From an uncultured Devosia sp. (GTDB lineage Bacteria; Pseudomonadota; Alphaproteobacteria; Rhizobiales; Devosiaceae): a stretch of DNA of 64,000 nt. Position numbers and translations under genes: made by a program. This document shows, piece after piece, positions 45,220 to 54,764 of the stretch. The stretch is from assembly GCF_963517015.1 (NCBI RefSeq), contig NZ_CAUQDV010000001.1, positions 2,858,001-2,922,000 of the forward strand, written 5' to 3'. The notes under the pieces were generated by a model. The model was not told the origin of the DNA. It ran no database searches and saw only the letters and a program-made list of their open reading frames with translations. How positions within the stretch are numbered: the stretch's first letter is position 1; each line of letters starts with the position of its first letter.

Positions 45220-47784
45220 TCATCGCTGCATCGCCGTGAAATATGGCTCGTTGGCCAGATCGGGCTGCAGACCCGGAATAATCGTCGATTGCCCGTCCCG
45301 GGTAAGGCTGATGAAATACTGCAAGTGATAATCTGACCGCGTGTAGTCTGCTGGAACTGTCGCCGAGAACCCATCATCATGCGCCGTCATGGGCATAGAG
45401 TTCCAGCGCTCAGCCTGATTGACATGCCGGTAATGCAGTACCGGCTGCTCGTCCGACTTGGCCACGACGAAAATGTCCAGCGGTTCACCGCCGACAAATT
45501 CTGACGCCGGCGCTTGCGCAGACGGCTGCGCCTTGGTTGGCCGATGGGACGAAAGCGCTGCAATGGCGTTGATGACCGCCTCGGAAGCCGGAACGGATTC
45601 CGTGCCCCCAAAGCCACGCAGGGCTTCAAGGTCAAGCAGTTCGGCCTCCATTTCCGGCAGACGAGCCTGCCAAGACCCGCGCAGCCACGATTGAGGGCCA
45701 TAGGTCATGTCATCGTGGTAGACCCCGCGCGAGACAGCCGCGAGCCGCTGCCAGGCGCCAACGGCGCGGGTGGCGTGGTCAATCATGGGCTCGATCAGTA
45801 CCGATGCCTTGGCTGCAACGAAGAGCTCTGCCCAGCAGGCGGCCCGGAACTTTTCGGCAAAGTGCCGGGCAATCCCACCCAAAATCTCCACATCTATCAG
45901 GATGCGTTTTGGTTCGGATCGACCAGAATCCCGAGCGGCGCGAGCGACGTCGACTGCAGCCTCGCAGCCCCTTGCCATGCCATCGAGCCAGTCGGCAACG
46001 TCGAGGGGTGTGTAGCGATGACTGGTTTTGCCAGCGAGCAGCAGTTCGGCGTATTCGCGCGGCGATGCAAAAAGCGCGGAGTCGAAGGTCGGCGCATTGC
46101 CGAAGCGGGTCGGCCCTTCCATGTCAAAGCCATAGGCGCGCTTACCCGAACCTTCTACCAAGGCCAGATTGGTATAGACCTCAGGCCAATAATGATTGTT
46201 GGAGGCCGAAGGGCCATGTGCAAGCGTGATCAGCGGCAGGACGCGGCTGGCCCAGGAGAGACCCTGCTCACAGGCTTCGGCGACATCGCCACAAGAATGG
46301 TCGAGCCAGCGCATCCAGCTCTGGCGTGGCGCCTCGGGATTGTAGAGCAGACGGCCCCAGACCCGATACTGATAGTCGTATTTGCGCCAGTCCTGCCGGG
46401 TGGCCAAGCCGTGCTTTTGATAAGTGAAGCGTTGGCCGGTCATGCCAGTGCCCATACGGCCCTTGAAGCTTTGTGGCTCGCACCATTCAACGCCGTCAGA
46501 ACCGGCAAACATCGAGCTTTTGCCATAGCCTGCGGCAAAGGCGGGGTCGCCCCAAAGCAGCACACGCTGTGTGCCGGCCCAGATGCGATAGATGACCTTG
46601 TAGTCCTTGTCCCTGGTCAGCAGGTCGCCATAAGAATAGCGCAGGAACTTGCGCGAGCCTTCGCTGAGCTGTTCGCGCTCGCTCCTGGCGGTTTCGGGCG
46701 GGTATTCTTTGTCACGAATGGCAGACTGATGGTAGGGCGGGCCCATATGCTCGGCCAGATATTTAGGTGAAGCGGCAACGGGCATTCCCGAGCGGCGGGC
46801 GATGTCGATCATCTTGTGATCGAGACCCTTGCCATGCATATCGATCTCGACTGGCCGGCCCGCGGCAGCAACGCCGGCAAAGGCTTCTTCCCAGAATCCA
46901 TACTCGCCCTCGGCAATGCCGCCTTCGACATGGACACGGAAGGTCAGCCCGGTGATCTCGGGGACGTCCGTCAAAAGGCGCGTAATCGAGTCGCGGCAAT
47001 AGGGCGCGAGGTTTTCGTCGGTAACGCCGCGCACGGTGTAATTGGCGCGGGGAACGTCGTCGAAATCGTAGCGCTGGGTCCACAGAGCGAGCTGGAATTC
47101 CAGTCCCCGACGGGCGCATTCGCGTCCGATGAACTTGAGCATGTCAAGATTGTGCTCGCGTTCCTCGACGCTCAATTCCTTGACGTCGATGGCGTAGCCA
47201 TCAAGCTTGAGCAGGAAGGGGTAGGGAAAATAGAAGTAGACGTCGGTGATCCAAGGATTGTGATAGGGGTAATTGTACCCCATGCCCAGGGTCAGCGCGA
47301 AGCGGTTGAACCGGTTTGACGCCAGCATGGTCAGGTAGTCACGCCATTGCTGACGGTCGTAGTACCAGACCTTGTCTTCCTCCTCGGCGCAGAAGAGGCG
47401 TGCCATCGAGCGGATGCGCGCCGTGGGCTGCTCGATCAATGGGAAGGTGCCGGCGAAGAGGTCTTCGTCCGTCGCAGTGCGAACACGGTCGGCGAGCTCG
47501 GTGATGGCATAGACCAGGCCACGGGTGTCATGGCCCCACGCGGTGATGCGATCACCCATGCGCTCCAGCGCCATGGCCTCGGTCACCCGCGGATAGTTGG
47601 GCGCCGCAGCATCGAAGGTCAGGATTTCGATGGTGGCGCCAGCCTGCTGGGTCTCGTCCAGGCTCACCTTCATATCGCGCTGCTCGAGCGCTTGCTGTAA
47701 CTCGCCCGCTGCCCATGCCACGGCGCCTTCGGCATCGCGGAGGGGCTGGGGGATGATGATCGAGATGGATGGAGCAAAGTTCAT
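45220..47784 (-). CDS. Alpha-glucuronidase-like glycoside hydrolase
   Basis: An 854-residue cytoplasmic protein without a signal peptide. Residues 1-110 resemble the alpha/beta domain that precedes the barrel in alpha-glucuronidases and GH20 enzymes (AAGELQQALEQRDMKV, DTRGLVYAITELADRV). A TIM-barrel region follows, with MLASNRFNRFALTLGMGYNYPYHNP, RGLEFQLALWTQRYDF and FRVHVEGGIAEGEYGFW; acidic residues there could be catalytic. A helical C-terminal half ends in a beta-sandwich-like segment. It lies between the binding protein and the permeases of one operon, so it probably cleaves what they import. The exact GH family and substrate are uncertain. Confidence 0.7.
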   Translation of the reverse strand: MNFAPSISIIIPQPLRDAEGAVAWAAGELQQALEQRDMKVSLDETQQAGATIEILTFDAAAPNYPRVTEAMALERMGDRITAWGHDTRGLVYAITELADRVRTATDEDLFAGTFPLIEQPTARIRSMARLFCAEEEDKVWYYDRQQWRDYLTMLASNRFNRFALTLGMGYNYPYHNPWITDVYFYFPYPFLLKLDGYAIDVKELSVEEREHNLDMLKFIGRECARRGLEFQLALWTQRYDFDDVPRANYTVRGVTDENLAPYCRDSITRLLTDVPEITGLTFRVHVEGGIAEGEYGFWEEAFAGVAAAGRPVEIDMHGKGLDHKMIDIARRSGMPVAASPKYLAEHMGPPYHQSAIRDKEYPPETARSEREQLSEGSRKFLRYSYGDLLTRDKDYKVIYRIWAGTQRVLLWGDPAFAAGYGKSSMFAGSDGVEWCEPQSFKGRMGTGMTGQRFTYQKHGLATRQDWRKYDYQYRVWGRLLYNPEAPRQSWMRWLDHSCGDVAEACEQGLSWASRVLPLITLAHGPSASNNHYWPEVYTNLALVEGSGKRAYGFDMEGPTRFGNAPTFDSALFASPREYAELLLAGKTSHRYTPLDVADWLDGMARGCEAAVDVARAARDSGRSEPKRILIDVEILGGIARHFAEKFRAACWAELFVAAKASVLIEPMIDHATRAVGAWQRLAAVSRGVYHDDMTYGPQSWLRGSWQARLPEMEAELLDLEALRGFGGTESVPASEAVINAIAALSSHRPTKAQPSAQAPASEFVGGEPLDIFVVAKSDEQPVLHYRHVNQAERWNSMPMTAHDDGFSATVPADYTRSDYHLQYFISLTRDGQSTIIPGLQPDLANEPYFTAMQR

Positions 47785-47815
47785 AAATCAAATGCCTTCA
47801 GGCCGCAAAACAGGA

Positions 47816-47840
47816 GGTTCCGGGGACCTGCCCCGGAACC
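47816..47840 (-). terminator. Intercistronic hairpin between binding-protein and hydrolase genes
   Basis: GGTTCCGGGG (47816-47825) and CCCCGGAACC (47831-47840) form a perfect 10-bp stem with a 5-base loop. In the transcript it is followed by a short U-rich stretch (CCUGUUUU). Such hairpins after binding-protein genes usually attenuate or stabilise transcript ends, raising binding protein over permease. Confidence 0.6.
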
Positions 47841-47856
47841 GCGACATTGGGTCGGC

Positions 47857-49473
47857 CTAGACGAAGCTGGCCTGTGAAAGCGGCCAGTTGACGTAGCCGG
47901 AGACCACCGGGAAACCGAGATCGACCTTGTTGGAACGGACCATCATGAAGCCATTGTCCGACACCGGCAGGATGACAGCATCGGTCAGCGCCTTGACCTC
48001 GATCTGCTGGACGATGGCGATGCGCTTTTCCAGGTCGGGCTCGGCCAATGCCTGAGCCAGCAGTTCATCGATACCAGGGATGGTAATGCCGTAGTGGCTC
48101 ATATTGGACCCGCCATTGCCGTCGCCTTTAACCTCGGCCTCTGCCATCAGGTAAGTCACAATCACCTGTGTTGGGACAGGCGGCATGGCTGAGGACTGCT
48201 GGCTGAGCGTATTGGTGCCGATGTTCTGGTCGGCATGGAAGGCCGTGTGGTCCTTGATGTTGAGTTCCATGTTGACATTGATGCGGCGCAACTGGTCCTG
48301 GATCATCAGCATGATGGCCGAGAAATCCTCGCGCTGCGACGTATCGTTGGTGAAGCTCAGGCCATCGGGGAAGCCGGCCTCTGCCAGAAGCGCCTTAGCT
48401 TTTTCGGGGTCGTAATTATAGGCCACCTCAGGTGGAATGGTCTCAGCGGTAAACCCGCCCGGGAATGATGGCGGATTGAGCCCGTAGGTGCGCTTGGAGA
48501 TGGGGGCAATCGCGGTGGTGATCTCGTCCCGGTCGATGCCGTAGAACAGCGCCTGGCGGACGCGAATATCGTCGAAGGGCGCCTTGGTGAGATTGAACTG
48601 GATGGTGAAGAAGCTGCCGGGGCTGACCACATCAAAGATCAGGTTCGGATCGCGCTGCGCCATGGAATCCGCCCAACCTGGAGCGCGCACGCCTTCAATG
48701 ATGTGGACGTCACCCGACAGGATCGCCAGGGTGCGTGCGGTGGTGTCAGCGATATAGAGCAGCTGCAGCTTTGGCGTAACGGCGGGCGTATCCCAATAGT
48801 CGGGATTGGCAGCGAGCGTTATGCCCTGGGATGGATCGGTCGCGGTGGTCTCGAGGAAATAGACGCCGGTGCCGATAGGGTCGGTGCCGATGGCCTCCTC
48901 GCCTTTTTCCTCAATAGCCTTCTTGCTCATGATGGCGCCGTCATAGTCGCTGAGCACACCGAGCATGAACAGCGGGTCGGGCTGTTCAAGGTTGAAAATG
49001 ACGGTATAGGGACCATCCGTTTCGACACTGGCAATATTGGTGAACTTAGCGCGCACCCCGCCAACGCGCGGCGCGTCGGTCGCGCGATCGAAGGTGAACT
49101 TGACGTCCTCAGACGTCATTTCGCCAAACCCCTTGTGGAACTGCACGCCCTCACGCAGCTGGATGGTCCAGGTCTTGGCATCCCCGGAACTTTCCCAGCT
49201 TGTGGCCAGGCGCGGCACCAGATCGTCCTGTGTCTCCGGGAAGTTCCAGCGCGGCAAATCCACGAGCTTGTCGTAGATGGCGATGATCGCCCAGTTATCG
49301 ACGCCCTGGATGGACTTGTGCGGATCGATGGTGCGCAGTCCGCGCGCCGCAAAACCGACCCTGAGTGTATCGCTGCCCTGCGCAAAGGCCTTGCCCGTCA
49401 TCACCGATGCCAAGCCCAGTCCGGCCATGGTAGCGGCCGCGCCGCCAATGAAACTTCGTCTAGTGACCTGCAT
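47857..49473 (-). CDS. ABC transporter solute-binding protein, family 5 (DppA/OppA-like), Tat-exported
   Basis: A 538-residue periplasmic binding protein. The N-terminus carries a twin-arginine signal (T-R-R-S-F-I-G-G followed by a hydrophobic stretch ending in AFA). The SBP_bac_5 family signature is present: WTIQLREGVQFHKGFGEMTSEDVKF. I start it at ATG 49473, which places the signal at the N-terminus; an upstream in-frame start gives a nonsensical leader. It heads the operon SBP-hydrolase-permease-permease-ATPase, transcribed leftward from the 49474-49747 region that holds a LacI-type half-conserved operator. It is about 40 percent alike by eye to the second binding protein at 51986-53593. 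Confidence 0.93.
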   Translation of the reverse strand: MQVTRRSFIGGAAATMAGLGLASVMTGKAFAQGSDTLRVGFAARGLRTIDPHKSIQGVDNWAIIAIYDKLVDLPRWNFPETQDDLVPRLATSWESSGDAKTWTIQLREGVQFHKGFGEMTSEDVKFTFDRATDAPRVGGVRAKFTNIASVETDGPYTVIFNLEQPDPLFMLGVLSDYDGAIMSKKAIEEKGEEAIGTDPIGTGVYFLETTATDPSQGITLAANPDYWDTPAVTPKLQLLYIADTTARTLAILSGDVHIIEGVRAPGWADSMAQRDPNLIFDVVSPGSFFTIQFNLTKAPFDDIRVRQALFYGIDRDEITTAIAPISKRTYGLNPPSFPGGFTAETIPPEVAYNYDPEKAKALLAEAGFPDGLSFTNDTSQREDFSAIMLMIQDQLRRINVNMELNIKDHTAFHADQNIGTNTLSQQSSAMPPVPTQVIVTYLMAEAEVKGDGNGGSNMSHYGITIPGIDELLAQALAEPDLEKRIAIVQQIEVKALTDAVILPVSDNGFMMVRSNKVDLGFPVVSGYVNWPLSQASFV

Positions 49474-49561
49474 GTTCAACCTCCCTTTGGGTGTCGTTGC
49501 TTCTGCGTCCTCCTGCCTTGCAGGCATGTTCGATGAGCGTGCAGACGCCACGTATCGGGTG

Positions 49562-49577
49562 ACGGTAGCGCCAGCAA
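49562..49577. promoter_or_regulatory. Possible second LacI-type operator
   Basis: ACGGTAGCGCCAGCAA matches the perfect palindrome at 40233-40248 in 12 of 16 positions, including an unbroken GGTAGCGC core. It lies between the divergent starts of the ABC operon (49473) and the GH-like gene (49748), 89 bp and 170 bp away respectively, where a shared operator would be expected. Confidence 0.45.
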
Positions 49578-49747
49578 AAATTGGGGGTCAATGCTGGCGA
49601 TATCCCGTTTTCCGCATGGTGGAAGGGTGTCTCTGTGGGCGCGTATCGCCTTCCACATTGCGGAAAGCCTTGCCGCCGGACGCTTCCGCACTCTCGTGTT
49701 TGCGCTAGGGGTGCGGTCACTCGTGCAACCTGATGTGGAGGACATTT

Positions 49748-51934
49748 ATGAGCGCCGAACCGTGGTACAAGACGACCCTGCGTTGGGGGCAGACCAATCT
49801 GGTCGAATGCGACCCCGAACGTTACGATGCGCAATGGTGGCGGGAGCATTGGCGCACGACGCGGGTGCAAGGCATCATCGTCAATGCCGGCGGTATCGTT
49901 GCCTATTACCCATCCAAGTTTCCGCTGCATCACCGTGCCGAAAAACTGGGGGACCGCGACCTTTATGGCGATATCGTCAAGCTGGCGAGAGAGGATGGCA
50001 TCCGCGTCATCGCCCGCATGGACTCCAATCGCGTGGCGCAGGACTTCTACGAGGAACATCCCGACTGGATCTGCCGAAAAGCCGATGGCACTCCCTATAT
50101 GGAAGCGGCCAAATACATCACCTGCATCGGTTCCGATTACTACAGCAAGTATCTGCCGGCGGTGATGGAAGAAATCATCGAACGCAGCCATCCCGATGGC
50201 TTCTCGGATAATTCCTGGGCCGGCATGCCCCGGACCCACATCTGCTACTGCGACAACTGCAAGAGCCAGTTCAACGACTATGCCGGCAAGCCACTGCCGG
50301 ATGGGCACGATTGGAACAACGAGTCCTATCGCGACTGGGTGCGCTGGAACTTCGTGCGGCGCACCGAGCTCTGGAAGCTCAACAATCGAGTAACCCGCGC
50401 TGCCGGCGGCGACGACTGCATATGGTCGGGCATGATCGGGGGCGAGACGCTTTACAATTCGGCGCGCTTCATCGACCTGCAGCAAATCCTGCCCGAAGCG
50501 GCGATCGTGATGCTCGATCATCAGCGTCGCAATCCCTGTGACGGGTTTGAGCAGAACACGGAGGCTGGCAAGCGCCTGCACGAAGTTGCAGGGTGGGACA
50601 AGCTGATCCCTGAATCCATGCCGCAATACCAACTTGGCGGACCGGCGTTCCGCCTGGCCTCGATGCCCCCGTCCGAAGTGCGGCTGTGGTCCACCTCGGG
50701 CTTTGCCGGCGGCATTCAACCGTGGTGGCATCACATCGGCTCGTCGCACGAAGATCGCCGGCAATACCGCACTGCCGAGCCGATCTTCAAATGGCACGAG
50801 GCCAACCAGGATGTGCTGGTCAACCGCAGGCTGACGCCCGACGTGGGCATTGTCTGGTCCCAGCAAAACCAGGACTATTTCGGCCGCGACTTTGGTCGCT
50901 TCGCCGCCGGCACCAAGACAATGGCGCCTTATCGCGGAGCAGTCAAAGCCATGGACCGCCACGGCATTCCCTATGTGCCGCTGCATGCGGACGATATTGC
51001 TAGCGCGATCGACCGGTTCTCGGTCATCATCCTGCCGAATGTGGGCGGGATGAGCGACGAACAGATTAAGGGGATCGAAACCTTCGTAGCCGCCGGCGGC
51101 TCGGTCATCGCAACGGGTGAAACCTCGATCGCCACCCAATATGGCGATCCGCGCGGTGACTTTGCGCTGGCCAGCCTTTTTGGTCTTCATCGTGGGCAGG
51201 GAGAAATGGGCGGCGAAGGGCCGCCGGATCAGAATCTGGAAACTCATGCCCGCCACAGCTATCTGCGCCTCTCGCCGGAAAACCGGGGCACCGTCTACGG
51301 ATCGCGCGACGCAACAGCACCGGCCCAGACGGGTGAACGCCATGCTGTGCTGGCAGGGCTTGACCAGACAGATACCCTGCCTTTCGGCGGTTTCCTGCCC
51401 CTGGTGACTGTCGATGCCGACACGCAGGTGCTGGCGACCTATGTTCCCGATTTTCCGATCTACCCGCCGGAGACGTCGTGGATGCGGGAGCCCTATTCCG
51501 ATCATGCGGCGATTACCGTTCGGACATCGGCTGCGGGCGGGAAACTGATCTGGTTTGTCGCCGACCTCGACCGGTGCTTTGCGCGGGACGAACAGTTCGA
51601 GCACGCCCTGCTGCTTGCCAATGCAGTGAAGTGGTCGCTGGGGAACAAGGCCAAGGTGACGCTCAAAGGCACGCATGGCGTCATTACGGCCGAGCTTTAT
51701 CAGCAAGGTGATCGTCACGTTCTGCATCTGAACAATCGCCTCCTGTTGTCTCGCACGCCCGGGCGCCAGTATGATCTGGTGCCGATCGGGCCGGTCGAGG
51801 TGCGCCTGCGCACCAAGGGGTCGTCGGTGGATCTGCGGGTCGCCGGCAAGACTGTGGCGGCGACCCGCGAGGGCGATGAGCTGGTGTTCACGGTCAATGA
51901 AATTCTCGACCATGAAGTGGCTGTGATCGGCTGA
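49748..51934 (+). CDS. Glycosyl-hydrolase-like protein with beta-galactosidase trimerisation-type domain
   Basis: A 728-residue protein. Residues about 10-350 form a TIM-barrel glycosidase domain similar to hypothetical glycosyl hydrolase 6 and GH42: RVIARMDSNRVAQDFYEEHPDW, then a Cys cluster THICYCDNCKSQF that resembles the GH42 zinc site. Residues about 370-560 resemble the flavodoxin-like trimerisation domain of GH42 (VNRRLTPDVGIVW, VIILPNVGGMSDEQIKGIETFVAAGGSVIATGETS). The ATG at 49748 has GGAGG upstream; there is no signal peptide. It is divergent from the ABC operon and ends at a strong terminator. It likely acts on the imported oligosaccharide; activity is not proven for this group. 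Confidence 0.75.
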   Translation: MSAEPWYKTTLRWGQTNLVECDPERYDAQWWREHWRTTRVQGIIVNAGGIVAYYPSKFPLHHRAEKLGDRDLYGDIVKLAREDGIRVIARMDSNRVAQDFYEEHPDWICRKADGTPYMEAAKYITCIGSDYYSKYLPAVMEEIIERSHPDGFSDNSWAGMPRTHICYCDNCKSQFNDYAGKPLPDGHDWNNESYRDWVRWNFVRRTELWKLNNRVTRAAGGDDCIWSGMIGGETLYNSARFIDLQQILPEAAIVMLDHQRRNPCDGFEQNTEAGKRLHEVAGWDKLIPESMPQYQLGGPAFRLASMPPSEVRLWSTSGFAGGIQPWWHHIGSSHEDRRQYRTAEPIFKWHEANQDVLVNRRLTPDVGIVWSQQNQDYFGRDFGRFAAGTKTMAPYRGAVKAMDRHGIPYVPLHADDIASAIDRFSVIILPNVGGMSDEQIKGIETFVAAGGSVIATGETSIATQYGDPRGDFALASLFGLHRGQGEMGGEGPPDQNLETHARHSYLRLSPENRGTVYGSRDATAPAQTGERHAVLAGLDQTDTLPFGGFLPLVTVDADTQVLATYVPDFPIYPPETSWMREPYSDHAAITVRTSAAGGKLIWFVADLDRCFARDEQFEHALLLANAVKWSLGNKAKVTLKGTHGVITAELYQQGDRHVLHLNNRLLLSRTPGRQYDLVPIGPVEVRLRTKGSSVDLRVAGKTVAATREGDELVFTVNEILDHEVAVIG

Positions 51935-51949
51935 CTGGTAACGCCAATG

Positions 51950-51986
51950 AAGGGCGGCGCGCTGGATGGCGCGCCGCCCTTGTTTT
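51950..51986. terminator. Strong bidirectional intrinsic terminator
   Basis: AAGGGCGGCGCGC (51950-51962) pairs perfectly with GCGCGCCGCCCTT (51969-51981) as a 13-bp stem with a 6-base loop. GTTTT follows on the plus strand. It sits in the 51-bp gap between the convergent GH-like and binding-protein genes and can end both transcripts. Confidence 0.9.
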
Positions 51987-53593
51987 CATGTGGTTCGCTT
52001 CGCCTTGCTGAGCGGCCAGTAGGCGTATCCACCCTCGACCGGGAAGCCGAGGTCGATGCGCGGATTGCGCGCGATGACATAGCTCAGGGTGATGATGCCC
52101 ATGATAGGCAAATCCGTCAGGAGCTTCTTTTCGATCTCTTTGACGATTGCCGTCCGCTTGTCGAAGTCGGGCTCGTCCTGTGCCGTTGCTAGAAGATCAT
52201 CGATGCCCGGCATGGCCACGCCATAGTGGTTGAAATTGCCCTGCCCCGTGCCATCGGCTTTCACCTCGGCACCGGCCGAAACCTGTTGCAGGAAGACGTT
52301 GAGGGGAACCGGGCCGTAGCTCGACGAATTGAGCGGCATGGCATTCTTGTCCTGCCGGTTCTCGGCATGGAAGGCGGTGTGGTCGATAATGTCCAGGGCC
52401 AGGTTGATGCCGACCGCCCGCAATTGCTCCTGAATCATGAGCATGATTGCAGCATAGTCTTCGCGCTGGCTGGTGTAGCACGAGATATCCACGCCATTGG
52501 GGAAACCAGCCTCGGCAAGCAGCGACTTGGCCTTTTCTGGATCGTAATTATACTGCAGTTCGGGGGGCAGTTCGTCCTTGGTGACTGAGCCTTCGAACTC
52601 GGAGGCGATGATGCCCACCATTGGCTTGGCCAGCGGCCCATAGGCAGCCGCCAGGCCATCATTGTCTATGGCATAGCGGATAGCCTGACGAACGCGGATG
52701 TCCTGCAGCGGTTCACGGGTCAGGTTGAGGTGCAGCATATTGAAGCTGCCCGGCACGGTGGCATCGAAAATGGTCTCCGCCGAGCGCTGCTGCATCGACG
52801 GGATCCAGCCCGGCGAGCGAACGCCTTCGATCATGTCGACCTGCCCCGAAGCAAAGGCAAGCGTACGGGCCGTGGTATCGGCGATGAAGGATACTATCAG
52901 CTTTGGCGTTGCGGGCTGCTCACCAAAATGCTCGGGGAAAGCCACCAGCGTGATGCCGGTTGTCTCGTTGACGCTTTCAACTTGATAGGAACCCGTGCCA
53001 ACCGGATCGAGATTAAATGCCTCGCCCTTTTCCTCGAAAGCCTTCTTGCTCAGGATGGACGCCGGCAGGGTCGAAATGACCGAGCCATTAAACAACGGAT
53101 CGGGCCGCTTGAGAGTGAAAACAACAGTATAAGTATCTGGAGCCTCAACACTTTCGATGTTGTTGAAATTCACCTTACCGCCGGTGACAAGGTCGGGATC
53201 GAGATGGCGACCGATAGTGAAGGCGACATCCTCGGAGGTCATCTCCCCATAGCCTTTGTGAAACTGCACACCCTGACGCAACTTGTACGTCCAGTTCTTG
53301 GCATCTTCCGAGCTCTCCCAGCTTTCGGCCAGGCTCGGCTCGAAATCCTCGGGGCGCACGCCGAACTTGCCGTCGGGGTTGCGCGCCAGGGTGTTGAAGA
53401 TCTGGTAGATCGCCCAATTGTCACCACCGGTCAGCCCGGTCTGCTGGGGATTGACGCCCGTGGGCGCGCGCGCAGCCAGGGCGATGGTCAGCACCTCCTC
53501 TTGGGCAAAAGCTGCCGGCATATGCAGGCCAATACCGGCGGCGGCGCTGGCGGCCCCGGCGTTGATCAGAAATCGTCTTCTCGACAGAGCCAT
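51986..53593 (-). CDS. Second ABC solute-binding protein, family 5, Tat-exported
   Basis: A 535-residue periplasmic binding protein with a twin-arginine signal (S-R-R-R-F-L-I-N, then an alanine-rich hydrophobic segment ending in AFAQE). The family signature WTYKLRQGVQFHKGYGEMTSEDVAF is present. It is the last gene of the catabolic operon headed by the Ldh-type reductase, 26 bp after the enolase-superfamily gene. No permease genes accompany it, so it most likely shares the permeases and ATPase at 41446-45158 with the paralogue at 47857-49473, giving one channel two ligand receptors. Ligand unknown. Confidence 0.93.
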   Translation of the reverse strand: MALSRRRFLINAGAASAAAGIGLHMPAAFAQEEVLTIALAARAPTGVNPQQTGLTGGDNWAIYQIFNTLARNPDGKFGVRPEDFEPSLAESWESSEDAKNWTYKLRQGVQFHKGYGEMTSEDVAFTIGRHLDPDLVTGGKVNFNNIESVEAPDTYTVVFTLKRPDPLFNGSVISTLPASILSKKAFEEKGEAFNLDPVGTGSYQVESVNETTGITLVAFPEHFGEQPATPKLIVSFIADTTARTLAFASGQVDMIEGVRSPGWIPSMQQRSAETIFDATVPGSFNMLHLNLTREPLQDIRVRQAIRYAIDNDGLAAAYGPLAKPMVGIIASEFEGSVTKDELPPELQYNYDPEKAKSLLAEAGFPNGVDISCYTSQREDYAAIMLMIQEQLRAVGINLALDIIDHTAFHAENRQDKNAMPLNSSSYGPVPLNVFLQQVSAGAEVKADGTGQGNFNHYGVAMPGIDDLLATAQDEPDFDKRTAIVKEIEKKLLTDLPIMGIITLSYVIARNPRIDLGFPVEGGYAYWPLSKAKRTT

Positions 53594-53619
53594 AAGGTTT
53601 CTCCTCCCTTGATGTGGCT

Positions 53620-54732
53620 TTAAGCGGAGACTGGAATGCGTCTCCGGTTCAATTCCTCGGCGTCAAATTGCGCACCCAGACCCGGCGCGGTAGGCAGGTG
53701 GAAAAGCCCGTCTCTTGGTTCGGACGGGTTGGTGAAGACACTGCCGGCGCGTTCCCAGCCATCTGCCAGTTCGACTGGCTTGTTGAGATGCATGATGGTG
53801 GAGAGCACGTGCAGGTTGGCCAGATGCCCCAATGATGGCTGGGTCTGGTGCGGCACCAGATCGACGCCATGGGCATAGGCAATTGCGGCGCATTGCATGA
53901 TGCCGGTGATGCCGCCCATCTTGACGATATCGGGCTGCACCATGCGCACACCGGCATTGATCAGGTCCTTGAGGCCCTGAAGCGTATAGGTCTGCTCGCC
54001 TGCCGAAACGGTGATGTCGAGGCGTTGGGCGACCTCACCCATGGCAGAGATATGGTAGTGCTGCACCGGCTCCTCAAACCAGGTGTAGCCGAGGTCCTCG
54101 AGCGCCCGGCCGACCCGCATGGCACCGCCGACCGAATAGCCATTATTGGCATCGAAGCCGAGGACGAAATCGTCGCCCAAGGCCTTGCGAACGGCCTTGG
54201 CCTTGGCGATGTCCCCGGGAATATCGACATCGAGCTTGGTGCGATCCCCGTCCCAACGGATCTTGACTGCAGCCGGCTTTTCCTTGGCGACGCGGCGCTC
54301 CACGACCTCCACGACCTGATCGACCGTACGCCAGGCATTGCCGCCCACCGAAGCGTAGCAGGTGAGGCTGGTCCGCCAGGCACCGCCCAGCAGCTTGTAG
54401 ACTGGCTGTCCGAACAGCTTCCCCTTGAGATCCCAAAGGGCGATGTCGAGTGCCGCCAGCGCGCCGGTGGTCGCGCCTTCGGGCCCGAGCTTGATGCATT
54501 TGTGGTACAGCGTATCGATCAGCACGGCATGATCGAGCGCGTCCTTGCCGACAAGAAACGGCGCCATCTCATGCGCGATAATGGTGAGCGAGGCCAGCCC
54601 GCCGGCCATGGGCGAAGCTTCACCCATGCCGAACTGACCATCCTCGGTTTCGATCCGCACGAATGCTGAGCGGTTGTTGGGCTTGGCCTCGTCGAAGGCC
54701 AGCTGAAACGTTTCGACTTTAGTGATCTTCAC
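53620..54732 (-). CDS. Enolase-superfamily enzyme, mandelate racemase/sugar-acid dehydratase type
   Basis: A 370-residue enzyme with the MR/MLE N-terminal capping domain and (beta/alpha)7 barrel. The metal ligands are visible as D in GFDANNGYS, E in FEEPVQ and E in SAGEQ. A D (MVQPDIVKMGG) and H (LVPHQTQ) form the His-Asp dyad of the mandelate racemase subgroup. The usual K-x-K after strand 2 reads AVKIRWDG, K-x-R, a variation that may shift specificity. I start at GTG 54732, behind GGGAGG. Context with a reductase, alcohol and aldehyde dehydrogenases suggests dehydration of an aldonate or aldarate. Racemisation cannot be excluded. Confidence 0.88.
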   Translation of the reverse strand: MKITKVETFQLAFDEAKPNNRSAFVRIETEDGQFGMGEASPMAGGLASLTIIAHEMAPFLVGKDALDHAVLIDTLYHKCIKLGPEGATTGALAALDIALWDLKGKLFGQPVYKLLGGAWRTSLTCYASVGGNAWRTVDQVVEVVERRVAKEKPAAVKIRWDGDRTKLDVDIPGDIAKAKAVRKALGDDFVLGFDANNGYSVGGAMRVGRALEDLGYTWFEEPVQHYHISAMGEVAQRLDITVSAGEQTYTLQGLKDLINAGVRMVQPDIVKMGGITGIMQCAAIAYAHGVDLVPHQTQPSLGHLANLHVLSTIMHLNKPVELADGWERAGSVFTNPSEPRDGLFHLPTAPGLGAQFDAEELNRRRIPVSA

Positions 54733-54764
54733 TGCACGTCCTCCCTCGTGCCGTGACAACTGGA

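Noticed and set aside
49460..51913. 817-codon minus-strand frame across the GH-like gene
   Set aside because: It is a GC-driven shadow of the gene at 49748-51934, which has a ribosome site, domain pattern and terminator.
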